A stretch of 5,428 nucleotides of DNA from Acidimicrobiaceae bacterium (GTDB lineage: Bacteria; Actinomycetota; Acidimicrobiia; Acidimicrobiales; Palsa-688): NCBI GenBank assembly GCA_027334785.1, contig DAHWQF010000258.1, forward strand, positions 1 through 5,428, given 5' to 3'. A program made the position numbers and the translations under genes. A model generated the notes under the pieces. The model was not told the DNA's origin and did no database searches. It was given only the letters and a program-made list of their open reading frames with translations. Numbering within the stretch: position 1 is the stretch's first letter; each line of letters opens with the position of its first letter. Below, in pieces: positions 1 to 5,428 of this stretch.

Positions 1-435
1 TATCAAAATCCCCGTCAGCGTTGCCACGGCCACAGTGCTCGGCCACAACATCGGCATGACCACGTGGCGAAGAACCTGGAGGTGCCCCGCACCGTCCACA
101 TAGGCCGCGTCCTCGTATTCTAGCGGCATCCGCTGAAGAAAACTGCGGTAAATGAGCACGCTCAGGGGGGTGAGAGATGCCCCTTGAAAGAGCATTACCG
201 ATAGCGGGTTACCAACTAGATGCAGTGACACCATCAGTTCGTACAGCGGTAACAGCCGAGAAGGGTACGGAACCGCCAACCCGACCAGCAAATAGAGAAG
301 GATCATTGCGCCGACGCGGCTTCCCCTTCGGACGACATAGTACGCGAGCATCTGGCCCATGACCGTAAGCCAAAGCACCGAGACGACGTCGATGACAGCC
401 GAACACAGCAAGGCCTTCCCGAGGCCTCCTGTTAG
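1..435 (-). pseudogene. MalG-type (CUT1) sugar ABC transporter permease, 5'-truncated and cut by the window edge
   Basis: Inner-membrane permease subunit of a binding-protein-dependent sugar importer, by family. The minus-strand frame from 435 to 1 is open and reads through three hydrophobic segments (about 414-331, 315-250 and 207-148). It then reaches the cytoplasmic EAA loop (120-52, EYEDAAYVDGAG then VVMP), which contacts the ATPase, and the start of a further membrane segment (39-1). These match the second to fifth membrane helices of MalG-type permeases. The first helix and first external loop, roughly 70-80 residues, are missing. A TGA at 438-436 closes the frame upstream, and only about 105 bp separate it from the preceding gene. 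In-frame ATG codons exist (360, 351) but lie inside a membrane helix. An ATG at 457 with an AAGGCGG-like SD is in another frame, so a single-base indel would join it, yet still without helix 1. It is most likely a decayed or truncated gene. A sequencing error or an unusually short permease is possible. Confidence 0.72.
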
Positions 436-542
436 TCATTTTGCTCCCGTGCTTCATGTGTGCCGCCTTTTCTTAATTGGACCAGAATATGCGCTGGGCC
501 TTGTACATTTCTCAGTCCCTCCCGATCGGCCTCAGTGAATGT

Positions 543-3233
543 CTATGCTCCCCACACCTCGTAGGGCTGAGAGTCGAGATCCGGCCCGAGGCCAGGGAGA
601 CGGCTCCTCCGCCCGTCGCTTGCCTCCATCTCGCAGAAGTACTGAATTGGGTAATCCCCGCCCAGGTACTCCGCCGAGACCGTTGTCCAAAACACTCCTT
701 CGCCGCGGCCCGCCATCGGTGACATCTCGTAAACCTCCAGCTGGTTGACGTGACGATAGTACAGCCACGCCGTCTCAATGCTGTTGACTCTTGCCCACGA
801 AGCGTCGAGTTTGAGGGTCACATCGAGACCGCTAGGGCGGACCCTCGAGAGCGCGGCTTCGAGTTGCCCAGGCGCTACCGGTAGCCGTCGTTCGTGAACC
901 TTCGGGAGGCTGCTCATGCCCGGGAGGACCATGCCGTCTCCCTCGGATTGAGGCACCTGGCCCGCTTGGCTCCCGGACGCTGCGAGCTCAGACCGCAGCT
1001 GCGCCAGCTCCCGTTCCATCTCGGGAAGACGGAGATGCCAATTTCCCCGCCCCTCGGCGACCTCCCCGAAGGCCAAGTCTTCGACGTAAAGCTCGTGAAG
1101 GTTACTTGCAACTTCCCTCCAACTCCACACATCGACGGCGGCCTCGAGCGCCTTTACAGCGGACCTGAGGTGGCCGACGCTACCGGTCACGTCGTAGAGT
1201 TCATAAGCGACAGCGACAACGAACAGCCGAGCGAAGTAGTTACCCAGCCTGGCTAAAGCCTCGGCATCCCGAAGGAGGAGCGCGTCCGCAGGCCCTAACG
1301 TGGCCTCTCCACCCGCCTGGAGCACATCGGCCTCCACCCTCGTTGACAGCTGCTCCAGCCAGTCCGCGACGTCTAAGAGCGAATATCTCCCACCGGGAGC
1401 ACCCTTGGCCCATTCTTCGGCGAACTCGCGCGCGGTGGAGAAGATGACAGGGTCCAGTGGGCTGATCGTGCCTAGCCGAACCGGACGGCTGCTGTCGCCG
1501 AGATAGGGGTTGGGCCGGGCCTCGGTGGCCTTGCTGATAGGCGGCATGGTGTAAATCTCCGGCCAATAGTGCACGTTCGCAGCCGATGGGAGATGCGCGC
1601 TCGTCACTAGCGGCAAGATCCGGCTTGCCCTGGCCAGCGCGCGCAGTGTCGTCGCTCGCCGTCCGTCCGGACCACCTGAAGCCCATGTTGTGGGGCCAAT
1701 CTGCTGATCACCAAAAAGGGCCTTCCCCCACACCGCATAGGCGTCACGGTACTTTTCCCAGTCAAACCGCCACTTGTATCCCACATCCTCTCGGTAACCA
1801 GAGCGTGGAAGGTCTCCCCCCAACCCGGAGCCTCGCCGACCACGGAAAGAGAGCGGCTCTATCACCTCAAGCCCGCTCGACCCGCAGAACCGGCTCGCTC
1901 GCGCGTACGCGTTCGCGAACACCGGGTCGGCCCACGCCAATAGCTTCTGTGTGCCGGGCCAGATCCGGTAGATGACCTCGTAGTCTCTCGACCGGCTCAG
2001 AAAGTCGCCATAACTGTAGCGGGTAGCGCTTCTGCTGGTCAGGCTCAACCCCATCAGCCGCCGCGCAGTGAGGCGCACGTCGTCGCCTCCCGAGGAAGAC
2101 CCGATCTCCTGCCGCCCAAGCCGGTCGATCTCCCGAATGGAGGCCTGTTGGTAGGGGAGGCCCATGTGCTCGGCTGAAAACTTGGGCGAGACAACAACAC
2201 GGCAACCAGTAGCAAGCGCCAACTCGACCACACTGCGCGTAAGGCCTTTGGCGTGCAGATCGATGGTGAACTCCCCCGTCGGGCGGCTCTGCTTGAATGC
2301 CTCGAACAATGTCCCCCAGAAGCCCTCTGTGCCCTCTGGGACCCCGCTCTCCCCATGGGTCCGAAGCGTGATTCCACGGATCTCCGGGCACTCGTTGAGC
2401 AACAAGCCCAGAGCGTCCCGGCAGTAATGAGCGTGCTCAGTGTCCTTCAAGCCTTCTACCACGAAGTTCGCCCCCGGGCTCTGAGCATTACGGTACGAAT
2501 GTGTCCATAAGCCGAGGTGCAATGCCACGCCACGGCGGGCACACTCCGCGGCAATGAACTTCAGAGAAGACAGGTTTGCCTCACGCTCCGAGGCCTCAAG
2601 GCCAGCCACGACGTCGTAACCGGGCACTTTGACCAAGAAGGGGTAGGCAAACAGGAAATAGGAGTCGGTGATGTGGACCGGAAAGTCATAAGCAATACCG
2701 AAGGCCAGGTCGAGCTGATTGAAGCGGTTCTGCGCCAGCATTGTCAGGTACTTGTCCCAGAACTCACTACTCCTATACCAGCTCTGGTCGTGAGCTGCGC
2801 TAGTGAAGGCGCGGCCGATCGCCCGAACGGGTGTCGCAGGGGTACGAAGCCGAGCATCGGCTACCCCGAGCAAGGCTGCTGGCGCCGGCGCCCGAGCAAG
2901 GACATCGCGCAGCTCCAAGAGCCCGTACATGAAACCAACAGGGTCATTGGCTATCAGGTCTGCATCTGGGGCCGCGGCGTCATCAGAAGGAGCTATCACG
3001 TACGAGCCAAGCGCCACGGGCACACCAGCATGGGCACGTGTCAAGCAAAGGTTGCCCTCGCTGGAGCGAGCCTCGAAGAGCCGTACGCGGTAACGGCCAT
3101 CGGCCGGGAGGGCACTGCCATAGCCCCCTTCCACGAAAACTTCAGCATCGGATGCGACTTGTCCGATTCCCCACTTGACCTGCTCTGTTGCCAGGATGGT
3201 CTCGCTGGTGCTCGAAAGGAATACCTCGGACAT
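543..3233 (-). CDS. Putative intracellular glycoside hydrolase (GH20/GH67/GH84-like architecture), family not assigned
   Basis: 896 residues with no signal peptide (start MSEVFLSSTSE), so probably cytoplasmic. The N-terminal domain (about 1-130) ends with DPVGFMYGLLELRDVL, resembling the zincin-like domain that precedes the barrel in GH20, GH67 and GH84 enzymes. A TIM-barrel-like region follows (about 135-450): RAFTSAAHD, then FWDKYLTMLAQNRFNQLDL, TDSYFLFAYPFL, a strand ending ITLRTHGESG (Glu295, candidate catalytic acid), FTIDLHAKGL, VVVSPKFSAEHMG and YRIWPGTQKLLAWADP. A helical region (about 485-745) includes KYRDAYAVWGKALFG, recalling the post-barrel helices of GH67 alpha-glucuronidases, and SAHLPSAANVHYWPEIY. 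A low-complexity linker (about 745-785) leads to a beta-rich, Ig-like C-terminal domain (about 785-896) ending QPYEVWGA. The start is fixed by GGAGAGG six bases upstream. The ATG touches the aceB stop, so translation is probably coupled. Its substrate cannot be read from sequence; an alpha-linked uronide is a guess. Codon use is less GC-biased than in aceB. Confidence 0.7.
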   Translation of the reverse strand: MSEVFLSSTSETILATEQVKWGIGQVASDAEVFVEGGYGSALPADGRYRVRLFEARSSEGNLCLTRAHAGVPVALGSYVIAPSDDAAAPDADLIANDPVGFMYGLLELRDVLARAPAPAALLGVADARLRTPATPVRAIGRAFTSAAHDQSWYRSSEFWDKYLTMLAQNRFNQLDLAFGIAYDFPVHITDSYFLFAYPFLVKVPGYDVVAGLEASEREANLSSLKFIAAECARRGVALHLGLWTHSYRNAQSPGANFVVEGLKDTEHAHYCRDALGLLLNECPEIRGITLRTHGESGVPEGTEGFWGTLFEAFKQSRPTGEFTIDLHAKGLTRSVVELALATGCRVVVSPKFSAEHMGLPYQQASIREIDRLGRQEIGSSSGGDDVRLTARRLMGLSLTSRSATRYSYGDFLSRSRDYEVIYRIWPGTQKLLAWADPVFANAYARASRFCGSSGLEVIEPLSFRGRRGSGLGGDLPRSGYREDVGYKWRFDWEKYRDAYAVWGKALFGDQQIGPTTWASGGPDGRRATTLRALARASRILPLVTSAHLPSAANVHYWPEIYTMPPISKATEARPNPYLGDSSRPVRLGTISPLDPVIFSTAREFAEEWAKGAPGGRYSLLDVADWLEQLSTRVEADVLQAGGEATLGPADALLLRDAEALARLGNYFARLFVVAVAYELYDVTGSVGHLRSAVKALEAAVDVWSWREVASNLHELYVEDLAFGEVAEGRGNWHLRLPEMERELAQLRSELAASGSQAGQVPQSEGDGMVLPGMSSLPKVHERRLPVAPGQLEAALSRVRPSGLDVTLKLDASWARVNSIETAWLYYRHVNQLEVYEMSPMAGRGEGVFWTTVSAEYLGGDYPIQYFCEMEASDGRRSRLPGLGPDLDSQPYEVWGA

Positions 3234-3246
3234 CTATAGCCTCTCC
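3234..3246 (-). promoter_or_regulatory. Shine-Dalgarno and abutting stop/start joining aceB to the GH-like gene
   Basis: On the minus strand GGAGAGG (3246-3240) is followed by CTATAG (3239-3234), which contains the aceB stop TAG, and then immediately by the ATG of the next gene at 3233. The SD therefore lies within the last codons of aceB, and the two reading frames touch with no spacer. This supports a single transcript and translational coupling, and it fixes the start of the downstream gene. Confidence 0.75.
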
Positions 3247-4838
3247 GTAGCAGGAAGGGTAAGGAACTCGTAATAGCCATCGCCCTCCGCGACCTGGACA
3301 AAAAGCTTGCGAGCCTCAACGAGGTACCTATCGTCATAGCCGCCGGCAAGTCCGGCCCCTATCTTGGCGGCTTCCTCGTCAAGCACGCGGTCTACCAAGT
3401 CGCGCGTGACCCTCTGGCCGTCGTCCAAGACGACGCCGGCGTGAAGCCATTGCCAGACCTGCGAGCGGGCGATCTCGGCAGTAGCAGTGTCCTCCATCAA
3501 GTTGAAGATCCCGACTGCCCCGTTGCCACCGAGCCAGGCGGCGAGGTACTGGAGGGCGACGCTCACGTTGTTGCGCAGGCCCGCCTCGGTGCAGCGTGCG
3601 CCGGCGGAGGCGAAGTCCAAGAGGTTGTCAGCGCCGGTGCGGCCGCCATCGATCTTGTGGCCGAGTTGGTTGGGCGCCTCGCCCAGCACGGCGTCGAACT
3701 CCTCACGGCACAGTTGGACCAGGTCGGGGTGGGCGACCCAAGACCCGTCGAAGCCTTGGCCCGCCTCCCGTCGCTTGTCCTGCCTCACTTTGTCCATGGC
3801 CACGGCGTTCACTTCGGGGTCCCGCCGGCTCGGTATGAACGCTGCCATGCCACCAATGGCATGGGCGCCGCGGCGGTGGCACGTAGAGACCAGCAGCTCA
3901 GCGTAAGCACGCATGAACGGGACGTCCATAGTTATGGCATTGCGGTCCGGAAGCACGAAGCCTGCCCCCCGGTTGCGGAACTTCTTGATTATCGAGAACA
4001 GGTAGTCCCAGCGCCCCGCGTTGAGGCCGGACGCGTGGTCGCGTAGCTCGAAGAGGATCTCGTCCATCTCGAACGCCGCCATGATCGTCTCGATGAGGAC
4101 GGTGGCCCGCACCGTGCCATGGGGCACGGACAGCGCCTCTTCGGCAAAGGAGAAGACCTGCTCCCACAGGCGCGCCTCTAAGTGGCCCTCCAGCTTGGGC
4201 AGGTAATAGTAAGGGCCCAAGCCGTGCTTCAACTGCTCGCGGCCTGCGTTGGCCAGGTAGAGCGCGAAATCGACCAAGCTCGCCGAAGAGGGTTGCCCGT
4301 CCACCAGCAGGTGGCGCTCGTCTAGGTGCCACCCCCGTGGCCTCACCACTACAGTCGGGTTGACCGCGCCCAGCGCGTACTCCTTGCCCTCGGGGCTCGT
4401 GAAGCTGATGGTCCGGCGCACGGCGTCCAGCAGGTTCAGCTGGCCGCCGACCATGTTGTCCCAGGTCGGCACGTTCGCGTCCTCGAAGTCCGCCAGCCAC
4501 ACGCTAGCCCCCGAGTTGAGGGCGTTAATGGCCATCTTGCGCTCGGTTGGGCCCGTGATCTCGACCTTGCGCTCGACAAGGCCCGCCGGCGGCGGGGCAA
4601 CGCGCCACTCGCCCTCACGCACGTCCTTGGTCTCGGGCAGGAAGTCCGGCATGAGCCCCTTGTCGATCTCGTCTTGACGCTCCGCCCGCCGGCGCAGCAG
4701 TTCCTGGCGCGGGCCGCGGAAGCGCCGCTCGAGACTGACCAGCAATTCCAGCGCGGCCTCGTTCAGGACCTCTCGGTAGCGCTCGTCCACGGCCTCGGTG
4801 ACGGTAAGCCCGGGTACGGCAGCAACTGACTGGGCCAA
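3234..4838 (-). CDS. aceB: Malate synthase A
   Basis: Cytoplasmic enzyme (EC 2.3.3.9) that condenses glyoxylate with acetyl-CoA to malate and CoA, completing the glyoxylate bypass. From the TTG at 4838 it has 534 residues, usual for the A-type family. Diagnostic blocks, numbered from an upstream in-frame TTG at 4862 (subtract 8 for the chosen start), are: ITGPTERKMAINALNSGA (102-119), FEDANVPTWDNM (126-137), VVVRPRGWH (171-179, active-site Arg), GPYYYLPKLEGHLEA (216-230), LIETIMAAFEMDEILFELRDH (256-276, Mg-binding Glu258), NAGRWDY (281-287, Mg-binding Asp286), GGMAAFIP (337-344), GFDGSWVAHPDL (370-381) and FNLMEDTATAEI (453-464, Asp458 as probable catalytic base). All the catalytic positions I can recognise are present, so it is probably active. 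The 4838 start has GGGGAG seven bases upstream. The 4862 start has no SD and lies inside a palindrome. It is divergent from the malic enzyme and first in the minus-strand operon. Confidence 0.95.
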   Translation of the reverse strand: MAQSVAAVPGLTVTEAVDERYREVLNEAALELLVSLERRFRGPRQELLRRRAERQDEIDKGLMPDFLPETKDVREGEWRVAPPPAGLVERKVEITGPTERKMAINALNSGASVWLADFEDANVPTWDNMVGGQLNLLDAVRRTISFTSPEGKEYALGAVNPTVVVRPRGWHLDERHLLVDGQPSSASLVDFALYLANAGREQLKHGLGPYYYLPKLEGHLEARLWEQVFSFAEEALSVPHGTVRATVLIETIMAAFEMDEILFELRDHASGLNAGRWDYLFSIIKKFRNRGAGFVLPDRNAITMDVPFMRAYAELLVSTCHRRGAHAIGGMAAFIPSRRDPEVNAVAMDKVRQDKRREAGQGFDGSWVAHPDLVQLCREEFDAVLGEAPNQLGHKIDGGRTGADNLLDFASAGARCTEAGLRNNVSVALQYLAAWLGGNGAVGIFNLMEDTATAEIARSQVWQWLHAGVVLDDGQRVTRDLVDRVLDEEAAKIGAGLAGGYDDRYLVEARKLFVQVAEGDGYYEFLTLPATERL

Positions 4839-4851
4839 GTGATCTCTCCCC
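4839..4851 (-). promoter_or_regulatory. aceB Shine-Dalgarno that decides the TTG start at 4838
   Basis: The minus strand reads GGGGAG (4851-4846), seven bases (AGATCAC), then TTG at 4838-4836. This near-ideal spacing favours 4838 over the in-frame TTG at 4862, which lacks any purine-rich SD. The chosen protein begins (M)AQSVAAVPGLTVTEAV. Confidence 0.7.
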
Positions 4852-4854
4852 TTC

Positions 4855-4869
4855 TTCCGCAATGCGGAA
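4855..4869. promoter_or_regulatory. Perfect palindrome, candidate repressor operator in the aceB leader
   Basis: TTCCGCA, a single central A (4862), then TGCGGAA: seven-base arms with no mismatch. It sits between the predicted aceB promoter and its ribosome binding site, a position where a bound repressor would block transcription. Short TTCC/GGAA dyads of this kind are seen among IclR-family operators, and IclR-type regulators often control glyoxylate genes. The assignment to that family is inference; no regulator gene is in the window. Confidence 0.5.
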
Positions 4870-4879
4870 AGTTACTTTC
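4867..4879. promoter_or_regulatory. Second perfect palindrome overlapping the first
   Basis: GAAAGT, a central T (4873), then ACTTTC: six-base arms, sharing three bases with the TTCCGCA/TGCGGAA palindrome. Together the two occupy 4855-4879, starting just after the predicted transcription start of aceB. The core (GAAAGT-ACTTTC) recalls the GGAAAT-ATTTCC layout of the E. coli IclR site, but this is a loose resemblance. Confidence 0.4.
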
Positions 4880-4887
4880 ACTTCTCT

Positions 4888-4916
4888 ACTCTATGGGCCG
4901 CCGCCGTTGGGCGCAA
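4888..4916 (-). promoter_or_regulatory. Predicted aceB promoter
   Basis: The minus strand shows TTGCGC (4916-4911), a 17-base spacer, and TAGAGT (4893-4888). The -35 keeps the TTG core and the -10 matches TATAAT at four of six positions. Transcription would begin near 4881, giving a leader of about 43 bases that contains both palindromes and the SD. It is weak by sequence, as expected for an inducible gene, and could be coincidental. Confidence 0.4.
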
Positions 4917-4985
4917 GTCATTCGGAGCCCAGTCGCGTCCGTGAGGGGCGCCGACCCGCAGGCGCTGGTGTTCCCGTGGAGCCCC

Positions 4986-5019
4986 ATTGACAACCTTCAC
5001 ACCTGCATGTATTGTCAAT
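4986..5019. repeat. 8-bp inverted repeat spanning the malic enzyme promoter
   Basis: ATTGACAA (4986-4993) and its exact reverse complement TTGTCAAT (5012-5019) are separated by 18 bases. The left arm contains the plus-strand -35 box and the right arm overlaps the -10 box. A dimeric regulator bound to both arms would cover the promoter. The right arm also gives a minus-strand TTGACA (5018-5013), but no acceptable -10 follows it at 16-18 bases. Confidence 0.45.
4987..5015 (+). promoter_or_regulatory. Predicted sigma-70-type promoter of the malic enzyme
   Basis: TTGACA (4987-4992) is a perfect -35 consensus. A 17-base spacer leads to TATTGT (5010-5015), which matches TATAAT at four of six positions. 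Transcription would begin near 5022 and give a leader of about 68 bases. It lies in a locally AT-rich stretch between GC-rich sequence on the left and the gene on the right. Confidence 0.6.
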
Positions 5020-5030
5020 TTCGCAATACA
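5008..5030. repeat. 7-bp inverted repeat at the malic enzyme -10 and start region
   Basis: TGTATTG (5008-5014) and CAATACA (5024-5030) are exact reverse complements separated by nine bases, an operator-like geometry for a dimeric helix-turn-helix protein. The left arm overlaps the -10 box, and the spacer and right arm cover the predicted transcription start. It overlaps the wider TTGACAA/TTGTCAA repeat, so at most one of them may be the real site. Confidence 0.45.
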
Positions 5031-5089
5031 AACTTGTCTTTTCATATCATGGAAGTCACGAACTTCTGAAACGTGGGGGTCGTGCTGTA

Positions 5090-5428
5090 ATGCCCAATCA
5101 GCCAAGCCCGGGTTACACGGTTACCGTTCGCGTCGAGGTGCCTTCGACTGGCGCCGTGACGCCCGATCTCGCCGTTGCCGTTGGCCGCGCCGGCGGCGTC
5201 CTCACCGCCCTCGACGTGGCGGAGTCCCGTCCCGACCACCTGTTGGTGGACGTCACCTTCGACGCTTCCAACGCCGACCATGCCGACGCCGTCGTCGCCG
5301 CCGTAGAGGGCGTCGACAGCGTGAAGGTCCTGAAGGTGAGCGACCGGACCTTCCTCCTCCACCTGGGCGGGAAACTGGAGGTCGTCCCAAAGGTCCCCCT
5401 GAAGCACCGCGACGACCTCTCCCGGGCC
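5090..5428 (+). CDS. NAD-type malic enzyme with N-terminal ACT domain (5' part, 113 codons)
   Basis: Malic enzyme oxidatively decarboxylates malate to pyruvate and CO2 in the cytoplasm. Only the first 113 residues are in the window. Residues 8-82 form an ACT-type regulatory domain: GYTVTVRVEVP, VGRAGGVLTALDVAES, then HLLVDVTFDASNADHADAVV and VDSVKVLKVSD. This is followed by RTFLLHLGGKLEV and VPKVPLKHRDDLSRA, the lead-in to the malic N-terminal domain. The catalytic Tyr/Lys and the NAD-binding domain lie beyond the edge, so activity and cofactor preference cannot be judged. The NAD type is inferred from the ACT-containing subfamily. The ATG at 5090 follows a G-rich stretch (GGGGG, 5075-5079), an SD with rather long spacing. 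It is divergent from aceB. The ACT domain suggests allosteric control by a small ligand. Confidence 0.9.
   Translation, partial: MPNQPSPGYTVTVRVEVPSTGAVTPDLAVAVGRAGGVLTALDVAESRPDHLLVDVTFDASNADHADAVVAAVEGVDSVKVLKVSDRTFLLHLGGKLEVVPKVPLKHRDDLSRA

Noticed and set aside
209..457. Minus-strand 82-codon frame with an SD-like AAGGCGG before its ATG
   Set aside because: After about 20 residues it runs out of frame through the permease coding sequence and gives an arginine-rich translation. At most its start is the relic start of the broken permease.
436..542. Possible terminator between the GH-like gene and the permease remnant
   Set aside because: Only short GC palindromes (CCGATCGG, GAGGCCTC) are present. 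None forms a longer stem followed by a run of T on the minus strand.
1867..2391. Minus-strand open frame of 174 codons, and a smaller one at 1240-1686
   Set aside because: They overlap the GH-like gene in a different frame, and their arginine/glycine-rich low-complexity translation is typical of shadow frames.
2517..3239. Plus-strand open frame of 240 codons
   Set aside because: It lies entirely antisense to the well-supported GH-like gene, has no recognisable domain, and reads as a high-GC shadow.
3441..4046. Plus-strand open frame of 201 codons, with several others across 3487-4829
   Set aside because: All are antisense to aceB, whose family motifs are unmistakable. None has recognisable protein features.
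4990..5018. Minus-strand promoter using TTGACA at 5018-5013
   Set aside because: No -10-like hexamer follows: GGTTGT at 17 bases and GTTGTC at 18 are poor. The TTGACA is explained as the right arm of the inverted repeat.
5052..5066. GAAGT/ACTTC inverted repeat with a 5-base loop in the malic enzyme leader
   Set aside because: Five-base arms are too short to stand out from chance, and there is no T-run or clear operator geometry.
4878..5105. Minus-strand 75-codon frame across the divergent control region
   Set aside because: It crosses the malic enzyme promoter and start codon, has no SD or domain, and is better explained by regulatory DNA.
5042..5407. Minus-strand 121-codon frame
   Set aside because: It is antisense to the clearly recognised ACT domain of the malic enzyme.

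Overview
The window comes from a high-GC bacterium. Three features suggest an actinobacterial or similar high-GC lineage, with low confidence: strongly GC-ending codons in the two central-carbon genes, clear Shine-Dalgarno (SD) sequences, and a malic enzyme with an N-terminal ACT domain. No rRNA, tRNA, CRISPR array or insertion sequence was seen, and nothing here identifies the species.

Layout. Three units lie on the minus strand, read from right to left. The first is malate synthase (aceB, 4838 to 3234). The second is an 896-residue intracellular glycoside-hydrolase-like protein (3233 to 543), whose ATG directly abuts the aceB stop codon. The third, after a gap of about 105 bp, is a MalG-type sugar ABC transporter permease (about 435 to 1). 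Its recognisable frame lacks the N-terminal part of the family and has no convincing start, and it runs off the left edge. On the plus strand, an NAD-type malic enzyme begins at 5090 and runs off the right edge.

Divergent control region (4839-5089). The malic enzyme has a good sigma-70-like promoter (TTGACA, 17 bp, TATTGT), and inverted repeats overlap it. The aceB side has a weaker promoter (TTGCGC, 17 bp, TAGAGT). Two overlapping perfect palindromes follow it, just downstream of the predicted start of transcription and upstream of the ribosome binding site. This arrangement looks like a repressor-controlled divergent pair.

How the genes may work together. Malate synthase condenses glyoxylate with acetyl-CoA to malate, and malic enzyme decarboxylates malate to pyruvate. 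The pair therefore forms a short route from C2 units to pyruvate. Joining a cytoplasmic glycosidase-like protein and a sugar permease to malate synthase suggests that the carbohydrate being used produces glyoxylate. One way is oxidative (Dahms-type) pentose breakdown through glycolaldehyde and glycolate. This link is inference from gene order. The GH-like gene uses visibly fewer GC-ending codons than aceB, so the operon may be a mosaic of different origins.
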